Source of the DNA: Nitrospira_D sp035465795
Lineage (GTDB): Bacteria; Nitrospirota; Nitrospiria; Nitrospirales; Nitrospiraceae
Assembly: GCF_049546785.1 (NCBI RefSeq)
Contig: NZ_JBMWAN010000003.1
Coordinates: forward strand, 62,001-126,000
Reading direction: 5' to 3'
Length of the DNA: 64,000 nucleotides
This document shows positions 1-7,630 of this stretch, piece after piece. The translations under genes and the position numbers were made by a program. The notes beneath the pieces were generated by a model. The model was given only the letters and a program-made list of their open reading frames with translations, had not been told where the DNA came from and ran no database searches. How positions within the stretch are numbered: position 1 is the first letter of the stretch; the number at the start of each line of letters is the position of its first letter.

Positions 1-111
1 CGGATCGCCTGTCAATTTGTGATAGGCGATATATTCGTCGGCGCAGCCGGCCGCCAATAATAGCCACGCCATGAGCATGCCGATGTCAGCTGCTGAGGAT
101 TTCCGGGTCAT
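1..111 (-). CDS. putative lipoprotein, N-terminal part only
   Basis: Only the first 37 codons are inside the window; the gene continues past the left edge. The start is an ATG whose upstream sequence on the minus strand carries AGGAGG eleven bases away, with a GTG directly before the ATG as an alternative start. The N-terminus has a short polar stretch, a hydrophobic core and a lipobox (LLAAGC), so a lipid-anchored envelope protein is expected. Nothing after the lipobox is recognisable. The function is unknown. Confidence 0.6.
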   Translation of the reverse strand, partial: MTRKSSAADIGMLMAWLLLAAGCADEYIAYHKLTGDP

Positions 112-610
112 CACGGGTAGCCTCCTATTCCGAGAAGAAGTGTACCGCATATGAAGAGGATTGCAATAGGTAGTTGTCGGCCTCCTGAGGGGCGCTCTCT
201 AGTCTATGTCACGACCGTATGTTATCCGAGGCCATCCTGCACCCGGTTAACCAGAAGCGACAAAGTCCGGCTGACCCGACACGCTTTGGCTGCGAGCCCG
301 GAGAAAGCTTTCGACCAAAATGGGGAAGAAGGAAATCGCAGGCGGGGCGAAGCCCCTCCGTTACCTGCTCGATCGCTTCCATGGCGCCACCCGTCCGGCG
401 CTCGCTGCCTGCAATGCCGGGAGGGGAAAGGTGGCCCGGTATCGGAGGGGTCCTCCGTTCAAGGACACGCAGCAGCATGTCAGACAGGCGAGAGCCTACC
501 GCCGCGCTTACCCATCAACGGCGAGCGTCGTATCTCTTCACGGGGACTTGCTGTCACAGAGCTGAAATGGTCGGTAACAATGGCTGGACTGGAGGGAATG
601 CGAAGCGCGG
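112..610. other. stretch without a supported gene
   Basis: Several overlapping reading frames exist on both strands, but none has a good ribosome binding site together with a recognisable domain, and their predicted proteins are rich in Arg, Pro and Ser in the manner of shadow frames. I see no tRNA, repeat or clear promoter. The stretch lies between two leftward genes. Confidence 0.5.
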
Positions 611-808
611 CTAGACCGGTTTTTCAGCCACGTACTCGATGTACTTCCAAAACTCCTTCGCCTCTTCTTCGTTCAAGACCACCGGCGTGTTGTTTGCCAT
701 GCCGGACAGGTAGATCTTCACTGACACGGCATCGTGCCAGACCTGGACTTCGCAATGCGTCACGTTGTCTAGATTCAGCGCACGATTGCCGATTCGAACA
801 AAGTGCAT
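611..808 (-). CDS. small hypothetical protein, 65 aa
   Basis: A short reading frame whose ATG is preceded by AGGAGG with good spacing on the minus strand. A longer upstream extension is possible but lacks that signal. The protein has no signal peptide or membrane segment, begins MHFVRIGNRALNLDNV, and has an acidic patch (LNEEEAKEF) near its end. The alternating hydrophobic pattern in the first 40 residues suggests a small beta-rich fold. I do not recognise the family. No function is proposed. Confidence 0.65.
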   Translation of the reverse strand: MHFVRIGNRALNLDNVTHCEVQVWHDAVSVKIYLSGMANNTPVVLNEEEAKEFWKYIEYVAEKPV

Positions 809-1376
809 CTGCGGACTCCTCCTGATTTGGCAAAGGTGGATTGATGCTACAACAGGGGAGAGTATTCGGCAAAGCAACTTACACATTCCTGATCGTGCCG
901 GAAAAGCATAGCGGCGGGAGGCAGCTGAGATATGTTCAACTCACGGCCGAGATGGCTGTCCCGGTTTCCTTTCAGGCACGGAGCCAAGGCTCAATGGTGC
1001 GGCCCGTGAAGCGATTTGTGACCACCCTCGCCGGTTATGCCCCAATCCTCATGCGGTCGCACTCGTTGCTATCTGGTTCGGCTCAGTCCTTATGGACAGG
1101 ACCGGCTCGATGAAAAGACCGGTGGACCAGAGTTGTCTTGGAAGGAGAAAAATTGCGCCCGAGAAAACACGGGGGGTACTTCAGTCTGTCCTGCCTGGTC
1201 CCGGGCTCCCTGGACTGAGACAGAGAATAGGCTAAACTATCAGCGCCTTACCCGGACGGACACTCTCCGTTACCCCTACAGGGATGCCGAACAGGGAAGG
1301 CATTGGTCTTGCTCCGCACCATTCATACTACTCGCCATGGGTAGCAGTTGTCCTGACAACACCGGAGGTACCTACT
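809..1376. other. stretch without a supported gene
   Basis: Between a leftward and a rightward gene, so promoters for both should lie here. I could not find a convincing -35/-10 pair. Overlapping frames in this region have no initiation signal or recognisable product. Confidence 0.4.
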
Positions 1377-2081
1377 ATGCGGGCAAGGATCACATTGTTG
1401 TTGTTTGCTGTAATGCTGGCTCCACACCAGCCGCTCTATGCCGCGAGCAAACAGGCGTTTCCAGGGGCAAGCGGGCGGCCCTTCCAGGCATTAACCCAAT
1501 ACATTACCGATCTCCAAACGGAAATGAACACATTCACGCAGCAGCTCATGGAGTTGCAACTGACGGCTCAGCAGTTACAGGCGCAGATTGCTTCCTCTGT
1601 AACCGATGTGTCCACGCTGCAATCACAGCTATCAACGGTTCAAGCCCAGATCGTCATGGTACAGACACAAATCAATTTTCTGCAGGATGCCTTGAATACC
1701 AAACAGGGGGCGATCACTGGGTCCTGCCCCAGCGGTAGCTCGATCCGGCAAATCAATCCCGACGGGTCCGTGATCTGTCAGGAGGACTCTTCTTCCGGTT
1801 CTGGTGTCGGACAATTCGTCACGAAAATAAGTCCGGTGCAGACGGCCTCCTTCGGGCAATCCGTTTCCTATGCGATGAGCTGCCCGTCCGGCTATATCCT
1901 GTCGAACGTCGGCTATAGTTCCAGTGCCTATGTCACCATCAATCAGGCGGCATACCCTTCCCTTGCGACGGGGTTTGTTGTTGGATCGCATTCCAACGCG
2001 GCGTTCAGCGACCGGCAGGGATTTTTCCAGCTATATCTTCGTTGCCAGGCCGCTTCTCCCACCGGTCCTTCCGGTTTCTGA
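1377..2081 (+). CDS. secreted coiled-coil protein, hypothetical, 234 aa
   Basis: The ATG at 1377 follows GGAGG and opens a clear signal peptide (about residues 1-22, ending near YAAS). Residues about 40-110 are rich in Gln and hydrophobic heptads (repeated QLQ/LQSQL/VQAQI patterns) and should form a long coiled coil. The remainder holds two CPSG motifs and is rich in Ser, Tyr and Gly. An in-frame extension to 1284 exists but would bury the signal peptide. The product is probably exported; its family and role are not recognised. Confidence 0.7.
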   Translation: MRARITLLLFAVMLAPHQPLYAASKQAFPGASGRPFQALTQYITDLQTEMNTFTQQLMELQLTAQQLQAQIASSVTDVSTLQSQLSTVQAQIVMVQTQINFLQDALNTKQGAITGSCPSGSSIRQINPDGSVICQEDSSSGSGVGQFVTKISPVQTASFGQSVSYAMSCPSGYILSNVGYSSSAYVTINQAAYPSLATGFVVGSHSNAAFSDRQGFFQLYLRCQAASPTGPSGF

Positions 2082-2108
2082 AGTTCTCATCCGAGCCGTC
2101 ATGCGGTA

Positions 2109-2135
2109 GGGCTCCACTCAGTAAGGGTGGAGCCC
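2109..2135 (+). terminator. 9-bp perfect inverted repeat after the coiled-coil gene
   Basis: GGGCTCCAC at 2109-2117 pairs with GTGGAGCCC at 2127-2135 around a 9-base loop, 27 bases after the stop codon at 2081. No T-run follows, so this is a possible but weak terminator. Confidence 0.45.
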
Positions 2136-2632
2136 GTACTGCGACAAGGCGTGGAGGCCTGCCGCGCAGAATGCTCTTAGCCCTGCCTGGCTCAGTGTTC
2201 CGTTGTGCGGGTAAGGCCAAGAGTCTGCTGAGATCCTAAACCCGATCTCGCCCTATGCGGGTTCGAGATCCTGGATCGGGTTCGAGCAGAGAGCAGCGCA
2301 GCCGGCTGATTGTGCCGGTACGCGACTTCCAGGAAATTCCGCTGTTAGTTTTTGAAAGACTAGAGAGAGGATTGGTTCCGGGGAGAGGATTAGGAGATAA
2401 TTTAATCCCGCCGATACGCATTATTCTGAAGTGAGGGGAATCAGAATCTTGGTGGCCGAACTTCTGGATAAGCGTATGAGGGGATCGTGAACGAGTGCGG
2501 TTCCCTTGACGTACGAGGAACGTGTGCGCCCATTCCAATTGAGCACAGAACTCAGACAGGGAGAATCGGAGGGCATGGGAGGAGAACCCACCGACTCACT
2601 TCTATTAAGCGTCAGAAACGAGGCAACCGGTG
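2136..2632. other. stretch without a supported gene, containing an inverted repeat
   Basis: No gene could be supported. AACCCGATC (2239-2247) and GATCGGGTT (2274-2282) form a 9-bp inverted repeat with a 26-base spacer. The rest is unremarkable, with a purine-rich patch around 2350-2395. Confidence 0.4.
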
Positions 2633-3412
2633 TCAGTGCAAGCTAGTGAGGCGCTTCCTCGACAGTCCAAGGAGCATCACAAGGCCGAAGCCAAGTAACA
2701 GCAGAGAAGAGGGTTCGGGAACGCGGGCCGGAACCCTATTGAACCGGATTCGATCGAGAGTTGCAGGATTCTCCCATCCACCGATGAAGAGTGTCTGCAT
2801 AAATGGATCACGATCCAAACTTCCAATTTGCGCAATTTCGGCTTCCATGCCACCGCCATACTCCAAAGGGAACCGGCTCGTCGCTCCCCCAACAAATAAG
2901 CCATTAGTGTCAAAGGCATATATTGTGTGCACGTCCTGATTAAAGCTCCCCGCAATTTCAAAGAAATTGGTGGGTCGGTCAAACTCAATCATCAGAGCAG
3001 AAAACCCACTCGAACTACCTGTCGGGCATCCCCCCACGCTCCAACAGCCAGGAGCATCACTCGGGCGCCTAAACGCTCCGAAGGTATGCGTCCCAGTGGG
3101 AGCTCCCCACCATGTACCCGTTTCGACATAGACGGGGGTATAAACAGCAGTAGGGCTATTAAGACCATACCCAGAAGGTGGGACAGCTCCAACTCTGTTG
3201 TAAAGGTTAGTGCTACTCGCACCCTCATAGCTACTGATTCTATACATCGTCACCCCTTCAAATAGATTGGTGACATTGGTTCCGACCCGGAACATATCCG
3301 GTTCGAGTTCCATCAGAAGAGCCTCGGCTGGGGTGTAGGCAAGGCTCAAGGTTAGCAGAGATAGGCTCAACGCGAACAACATCGCCCGTATAACGGATTT
3401 TGGCGTCTTCAT
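2633..3412 (-). CDS. PEP-CTERM sorting domain protein, 259 aa
   Basis: A secreted protein with a signal peptide (about residues 8-31) and a classic C-terminal PEP-CTERM segment: VPEPSSLLLLGFGLVML followed by a basic tail (SRKR). In known systems this signal is recognised by an exosortase (EpsH/XrtA), which cleaves and processes the protein at the envelope. The central region is Gly, Ser and aromatic rich with a few cysteines, typical of surface proteins. The start has GGAGAGG just upstream on the minus strand. No exosortase is in the window. A second PEP-CTERM gene lies 2.4 kb away and shares an upstream motif with this one. Confidence 0.88.
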   Translation of the reverse strand: MKTPKSVIRAMLFALSLSLLTLSLAYTPAEALLMELEPDMFRVGTNVTNLFEGVTMYRISSYEGASSTNLYNRVGAVPPSGYGLNSPTAVYTPVYVETGTWWGAPTGTHTFGAFRRPSDAPGCWSVGGCPTGSSSGFSALMIEFDRPTNFFEIAGSFNQDVHTIYAFDTNGLFVGGATSRFPLEYGGGMEAEIAQIGSLDRDPFMQTLFIGGWENPATLDRIRFNRVPARVPEPSSLLLLGFGLVMLLGLSRKRLTSLH

Positions 3413-3463
3413 GTCCTCTCCTTCCTCTTAGTTGAGCGGACCATGGGCGTGCCTAACAAATAT

Positions 3464-3486
3464 AGCGCTCCCTCGTTAGAGGGGGC
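3464..3486 (-). promoter_or_regulatory. shared upstream element of PEP-CTERM genes (copy 1)
   Basis: Plus-strand sequence AGCGCTCCCTCGTTAGAGGG (followed by GGC) matches 20 of 23 positions of the element at 6504-6526. Its gene-proximal end is 52 bases upstream of the start codon in both cases. It contains a dyad, CCCTC-N4-GAGGG. A regulator site is inferred; the binding protein is unknown. Confidence 0.5.
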
Positions 3487-3917
3487 TCAATGAAACGTTG
3501 ATTGTGGAGTGTGGAATGGTTGTATTGTACAGGGGATAAGATACAGTCAGCCTGACTGTTTCCACGACTGCCACGGCGGCACCTAAAGAGGGGCAGCATG
3601 TCACGACACGAGTCAGCGTTGAATGGCATCCCTACACCTAGTTTCATGGTCTTATACCTACCTGACCAGATTGAACGCCACTATCGGCCATCGTCTGATT
3701 CTGTTATCGAATTCTTAAATGGTCCTATTGTCATGGTTCGTATGACAAGACGAGGAGCGAAGAGGCGGAAAGACAGCACGCATTCGATAACAACACTAAC
3801 TGCGGTGTAAACATTAAGGTGATGAAGGCCGCTCGTGGGGGGCGTGTCGACGGTATATTTGGATGGAGGTGAAAGTGTTTTCTGTGGCAGGCGTGGGATT
3901 CTTGCGGGCAATATCTG
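3487..3917. other. stretch without a supported gene
   Basis: No supported gene. The region lies between the PEP-CTERM promoter area and the decayed nuclease end. Short frames here have no recognisable product and no good ribosome binding site. Confidence 0.4.
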
Positions 3918-4137
3918 CTACTTGCTCACGAACTGTGTCCTTTTCCTCCACTCCCACGGCGGTACGGGTTGAGGCTCCGCCCATAGCCCATGCCTCGCGT
4001 CTTTTGCCTCAGTCTTAAGACCCTCAAGCTCTGTATTGCCTGCTGCATATTACCGATAGCACCAGCACCAGTCGTCTTTGACGAGAGCGCGATGGACATT
4101 CGTTTTGTCCACCAGCACCACTCCTTGGTCAGTTGAG
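3918..4137 (-). pseudogene. decayed 3' end of a staphylococcal-nuclease-like (SNase) gene, copy 1
   Basis: Read on the minus strand, one frame gives GVVLVDKTNVHRALVKDDWC, then WCYR, an in-frame TAA, YAAGNTELEGLKTEAKDARH, GLWAEPQPVPPWEWRK and a terminal stop. This is the C-terminal third of the thermonuclease fold (LVKxGWCWWYRKYAP...EAxxAxxGLWADPxPVPPWEWRK in family members). The stop after WCYR and the absence of the N-terminal catalytic part show the gene is dead. A second remnant lies at 5453-5760 on the same strand. Confidence 0.75.
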
Positions 4138-4688
4138 TACAAATGCCCCAATTAGTTTGGCTCTGCGGGGCAGATCACCACGTGGCGTTGCCATTCATAC
4201 CGATCATTCTACTGATTGGCGTATCATTCGATGCACGTCACTGCTTATTAGGTTGGGCATAGCGATTGCGTTTCACTCCGCTACAACAATGAGGAACGGT
4301 ACGGGGTTCGTAGCATAGCTTCCACGGCTTGGCCGGAGCCGCTCGGATGATTGGAGCGCGCGCTCATGCTAATCCCGAGTCAGTTCCATAGCCGTATCGG
4401 CTCACCCAGGTTCCCAGCAAACCCGCACTCACTGCTTCAGCGCGCGCATTGCGATCTGTCCCTACAGACAAATGGGTGGAGGTCCTTCTGTGCAATCTCC
4501 CCGCATGTCCCTGAATGTATCCATGGGCCCAGAGTGCGGGTCTATCTCTGGCGCTGATGCTGATAAGGAACGGTGAGGACAAGGAAGGGGGTGGTAAGCA
4601 GCACCAGGCAACGATCAATGACGAAGAGTGGGCCAAACAGCAGGTATCGAGTGCATTAACAACAGACCAGTAAGAGGAGGGTACCAAG
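4138..4688. other. stretch without a supported gene
   Basis: No supported gene. The N-terminal part of the nuclease pseudogene would be expected here on the minus strand, but I could not recover it in any frame. This may be a replacement junction. Confidence 0.35.
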
Positions 4689-5240
4689 ATGAGAAGATTT
4701 CTAGCTGTGATTGTCGGTATCATTTTGATGAGCGTGGGAGAGGGAGGCCTGAGGAGTCAGGAAGTAAGCGCCGCCCCGCCCACGACTCCAACCGATCTGA
4801 ATGGCGTGACCCAGAACTGGGACAAGAACCTGCCAAGCGCCTCGCGCTTTACCGTCTTGGCAGCCTTTGGCAATCAAGCCGTGCGGGACAATAATACCGG
4901 GCTGGTATGGGAGCAGGCGCCCGATGCTACTCCTCGCGCGTTCGCCGAAGCGATTTTGCACTGCCTAAATCGGACAGTGGGCGGCACGACCGGCTGGCGA
5001 ATGCCCTCGGTGGTTGAGTTGAAGAGCCTGCAGGATCCGGCTCTGCCGGCACCTTTTGTCCCAGCCACTATCTTCACTGGCGTCCAGCCAGACATTTATT
5101 CGGTGACTACATATAGCCCTGATCCCATCGCAACCTGGCTCGTTTACTTCGCCCCCGGAGCCGAGATCACCGCAACCCAGAGAAGCTCCGTCAACCATGT
5201 CTGGTGTGTGCGCGGTCCGATGCAAGAGTCTGTGTATTGA
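4689..5240 (+). CDS. secreted DUF1566 (Lcl-like) domain protein, 183 aa
   Basis: A signal peptide (residues 1-29) is followed by a domain with the hallmarks of DUF1566: DNNTGLVWEQAP near residue 67, GGTTGWRMPSVVELKSL near 98-114, and a closing NHVWCVRGP. Family members are secreted or surface proteins that often carry this C-type-lectin-like module; the specific ligand is unknown. The ATG follows AGGAGG. The gene sits between two decayed nuclease ends on the opposite strand, which suggests a rearranged locus. A strong hairpin follows the stop codon. Confidence 0.82.
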   Translation: MRRFLAVIVGIILMSVGEGGLRSQEVSAAPPTTPTDLNGVTQNWDKNLPSASRFTVLAAFGNQAVRDNNTGLVWEQAPDATPRAFAEAILHCLNRTVGGTTGWRMPSVVELKSLQDPALPAPFVPATIFTGVQPDIYSVTTYSPDPIATWLVYFAPGAEITATQRSSVNHVWCVRGPMQESVY

Positions 5241-5270
5241 AGCTTCGGTAATTGGAGTGATTGATCTATT

Positions 5271-5300
5271 GGGGGCAGGGGGCGAAAGCCTCCTGCCTCT
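5271..5300 (+). terminator. strong GAAA-tetraloop hairpin
   Basis: GGCAGGGGGC (5274-5283), loop GAAA, GCCTCCTGCC (5288-5297). This is a 10-bp stem with one G-T wobble, extendable by three pairs, starting 31 bases after the DUF1566 stop. There is no long T-tract. Confidence 0.55.
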
Positions 5301-5452
5301 CTGCGAAACGCTGATGGCACTCACGGTCTACATCGAGGAGGTCGTGCTTAGGGCACAAGCCCTGGCCTTGGGGGGCGACGAAGCCGCCAGTGGGCAGGTG
5401 TCAAGAAAGTGGAACGGGCTTCCGAGACAAACTAATTGCTCTGCCTCCGCCA

Positions 5453-5760
5453 CTATAATGACGGCACCGGCTGCGGATCAGCCCACAAGCCTTTCCTCGC
5501 CCCTCGTGCTTCCTTTTCTAGCCCTTCTAGCACCGTATCGCCTGGCGCATATTTGCGATACCACCAGCACCAGCCTTGCTCAACGAGTTCCTGATTCAGG
5601 TTGGTCCCATATGGGCAGGAACACATCCGCAATGGTACGTCTGTAATTGACGTGGCCGTGCATCTCGACGGTGATTTCTTTCCCGAAGGCAAGGCCTTAG
5701 TCAGCGTGCTTTGTGTGTGGGTCGATTGCCTTCCTGTTCATGTCCGGCAGGTTACCTGTT
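5453..5760 (-). pseudogene. decayed 3' half of a staphylococcal-nuclease-like gene, copy 2
   Basis: Three frame segments on the minus strand rebuild a thermonuclease C-terminus: QSTLTKAL in one frame, FGKEITVEMHGHVNYRRTIA and DVFLP in a second, and GTNLNQELVEQGWCWWYRKY, APGDTVLEGLEKEARGARKG and LWADPQPVP back in the first. It ends at a TAG where the family continues with WEWRK. Two frameshifts plus an early stop, and no N-terminal part, mark it as a pseudogene. A 79-codon open segment survives inside it. Confidence 0.78.
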
Positions 5761-5794
5761 GAGGTCTGCCAAAAAATCCATTACACGAACAAAA

Positions 5795-5822
5795 GCGGCG
5801 GCTCCATTGCTGGAACCGCCGT
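5795..5822 (-). terminator. intrinsic terminator of the second PEP-CTERM gene
   Basis: On the minus strand GGCGGTTCCA, loop GCAA, TGGAGCCGCC form a 10-bp stem (one G-T wobble, extendable by two pairs), followed by GCTTTTGTT. It lies 25 bases after the stop codon of the gene at 5847-6452. This is the best intrinsic terminator in the window. Confidence 0.8.
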
Positions 5823-5846
5823 CTGTGATGCCGTGATGTGCTAAGG

Positions 5847-6452
5847 TTACGCTGCCGGGTGTTTCTGTCGCCACGCTGCCAGCATCGCAAGGCCGACGCC
5901 GAGTAATAGCAAGGAGGTGGGTTCGGGGACACCCGATGCTTGAGGCATGACATGCCAACTCTCCTCCCAACCATGCTCAAGTGCGCAGCCGGGGCAATCA
6001 TTCCAATTATAAAACTCCGATATTTCTAATAGAAACATATTTGGAGTGCTAGGTGCGGGAAATGAGGGGTCGTTGGTTTCTCCGATGATACTAGCGCGAA
6101 ACCAAGTGTAATCCGAAATTCCCGAATCCGACGTCACTGAAAGGTGCTTACCATCTGAGAAAGTGGAGGGGGTAAATAGATAAGAATTCAGATCAGTATC
6201 AACTGTACGATTCAACAGTTTATTGGTGTCAAAATCTACAGTCGTCCCATCGAAGGTAAAATACAACGTACCTCCGCGGCAAAAACTACAGATGGTCGAG
6301 TCGAGGTCGAGTGAAAAATCTAAGGGCAACGCTTTTGCGGGGGATGGGTGAAGGACGCCCCCCAGGACGCAAGACAGAAAGACCCCGACTGCCATCAGCC
6401 GCAATCGGTCAACTGGCACCGTCGCGCGGATCGTTGGTGTTGGCATTTCCAT
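5847..6452 (-). CDS. PEP-CTERM sorting domain protein, 201 aa
   Basis: Signal peptide at the N-terminus (MAVGVFLSCVLGG core) and a C-terminal sorting signal GVPEPTSLLLLGVGLAMLAA followed by WRQKH. The middle is Asp, Ser and aromatic rich with paired cysteines (CSFC, CPGC). It should be exported and processed by an exosortase encoded elsewhere. The chosen ATG has AGGTGAG six bases before it; a longer in-frame start at 6569 would put a G10 run inside the coding region and is less likely. Its upstream element at 6504-6527 matches the one before the other PEP-CTERM gene. Confidence 0.85.
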   Translation of the reverse strand: MEMPTPTIRATVPVDRLRLMAVGVFLSCVLGGVLHPSPAKALPLDFSLDLDSTICSFCRGGTLYFTFDGTTVDFDTNKLLNRTVDTDLNSYLFTPSTFSDGKHLSVTSDSGISDYTWFRASIIGETNDPSFPAPSTPNMFLLEISEFYNWNDCPGCALEHGWEESWHVMPQASGVPEPTSLLLLGVGLAMLAAWRQKHPAA

Positions 6453-6503
6453 GGACTCACCTGTGTCCGTGATGGGCTCAGCGTATGCCTTTGCCACGAA
6501 CAA

Positions 6504-6527
6504 AGCGATCCCTCGTTGGGGGGGGGG
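6504..6527 (-). promoter_or_regulatory. shared upstream element of PEP-CTERM genes (copy 2), with a G10 tract
   Basis: AGCGATCCCTCGTTGGGG continuing into a run of ten G (6518-6527). It matches the element at 3464-3486 and begins 52 bases upstream of the start codon, exactly as in copy 1. The homopolymer replaces one arm of the dyad. Confidence 0.45.
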
Positions 6528-6591
6528 TATGTAAGAATACGTAATGTGTTGTGGAAGCTCATATGCCATCGGATTACTTAGCTTCCGGCTC

Positions 6592-7116
6592 CTATGGCAG
6601 GGCCACAGTGTTCACCATATTCGATCCAAAAAGCGAAATTGCGGATGATAGAGGACCCTGGTCAATGCGCGAACCGCAAGAGATCCGGTCGCCGGAAATG
6701 GGGGTGTTGAATTTGAATTCGGCGTGCACCGCAATGTCGTGCCCCTTGAGTATCGCTTTGACCGAATAGTCACCGGGGAGAGATTCTGTCCAAGCTCGAT
6801 TCGCAGGATCTACTTGGAACACGGCGTTAAAAACAGGTACTGCGGTTGCTCCGTCCCATGGCAGATACTGAATGCGCATCACCCCACTGTAAATTTTGTC
6901 TTCGTCAACCCCGCTTACCGAGATGTCACAGGTTGCAGTCCAACTGGAGGTCCTCGGATCGTTTTCTATCGTAAGAGAGTTGGACTTATTGAACCCTGTG
7001 GCCCACGATGTCCCAACGAAGAGTACGATGATGAAACTGCTTATCAGGCCCCACAGCACAGCTCTCTCAAATATTCCTATCCATTTCTCCGACCCTGTTA
7101 CATGCTGGCTCGACAT
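6592..7116 (-). CDS. secreted or membrane-anchored hypothetical protein, 174 aa
   Basis: The ATG at 7116 is preceded by AAAGGAGGG. Residues about 17-40 form a hydrophobic segment (VLWGLISSFIIVLFVGTSWA) that may be a signal peptide or anchor. The exported part has alternating beta-type segments and two cysteines but no family I recognise. It lies 139 bases upstream of the PEP-CTERM gene on the same strand, so the two may be expressed together. An upstream in-frame extension to 7185 lacks a ribosome binding site. Confidence 0.68.
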   Translation of the reverse strand: MSSQHVTGSEKWIGIFERAVLWGLISSFIIVLFVGTSWATGFNKSNSLTIENDPRTSSWTATCDISVSGVDEDKIYSGVMRIQYLPWDGATAVPVFNAVFQVDPANRAWTESLPGDYSVKAILKGHDIAVHAEFKFNTPISGDRISCGSRIDQGPLSSAISLFGSNMVNTVALP

Positions 7117-7466
7117 GATTCCCTCCTTTATCCCGCTGCAGCTAGGTTGGTGTTCTTTCTCCTGTCCTGCTGATGGGGACCTCAATCAAACATGGGAACT
7201 GCCCGTACAAGAGAAGAGTAGCGGCCGCATTGGCAGGTGACGGAACAGTGTACGTGAAAGCGACGGTGAGGGGGAATTGCGAAGGGCCTGGGAGCCTCGG
7301 AGAGTGACGTATTGTAGTAAGGATCCCGATTTAGCCCAACCGTGGAGGCTGTGGGACTTCACCGCGTATTGAGACGTGACCTGATCGACACGGAAAGAAA
7401 CACGGACAATTAAGCCGCTTTTATGGGTGCCGGGATGAAGTGAAGTTGCTAAGTGTTTGAAAGGGT
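7117..7466. other. stretch without a supported gene
   Basis: Between the leftward secreted-protein gene and the tRNA. No gene, clear hairpin or repeat seen; it probably holds the promoter for the gene ending at 6592. Confidence 0.4.
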
Positions 7467-7543
<77 letters not shown>

Positions 7544-7549
7544 GGCGGA

Positions 7550-7578
7550 GACTAACAAACGGTTAGACGGCAAGTCAA
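7550..7578 (-). promoter_or_regulatory. candidate promoter of tRNA-fMet
   Basis: On the minus strand TTGACT (7578-7573), a 17-base spacer and TTAGTC (7555-7550) lie just upstream of the tRNA. The -35 is good, the -10 poor. Confidence 0.4.
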
Positions 7579-7630
7579 GCGAACCGGCGACACCGTTGCA
7601 TTCACGCGAGGGCAGTGCTAAAGCGATACC

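Noticed and set aside
151..825. A 224-codon frame on the plus strand
   Set aside because: It overlaps the better supported leftward gene at 611-808, lacks an initiation signal, and its product is rich in Arg, Ser and Pro in the way of shadow frames.
1037..1738. A 233-codon plus-strand frame overlapping the secreted coiled-coil gene
   Set aside because: Different frame, no ribosome binding site; the 1377 frame has GGAGG, a signal peptide and a consistent coiled coil.
2236..2538. A leftward 100-codon frame with tRNA-shadow-like text
   Set aside because: No ribosome binding site; the GGGGAGAGGATT patch recalls a tRNA-fMet 3' part but the rest of the cloverleaf is missing.
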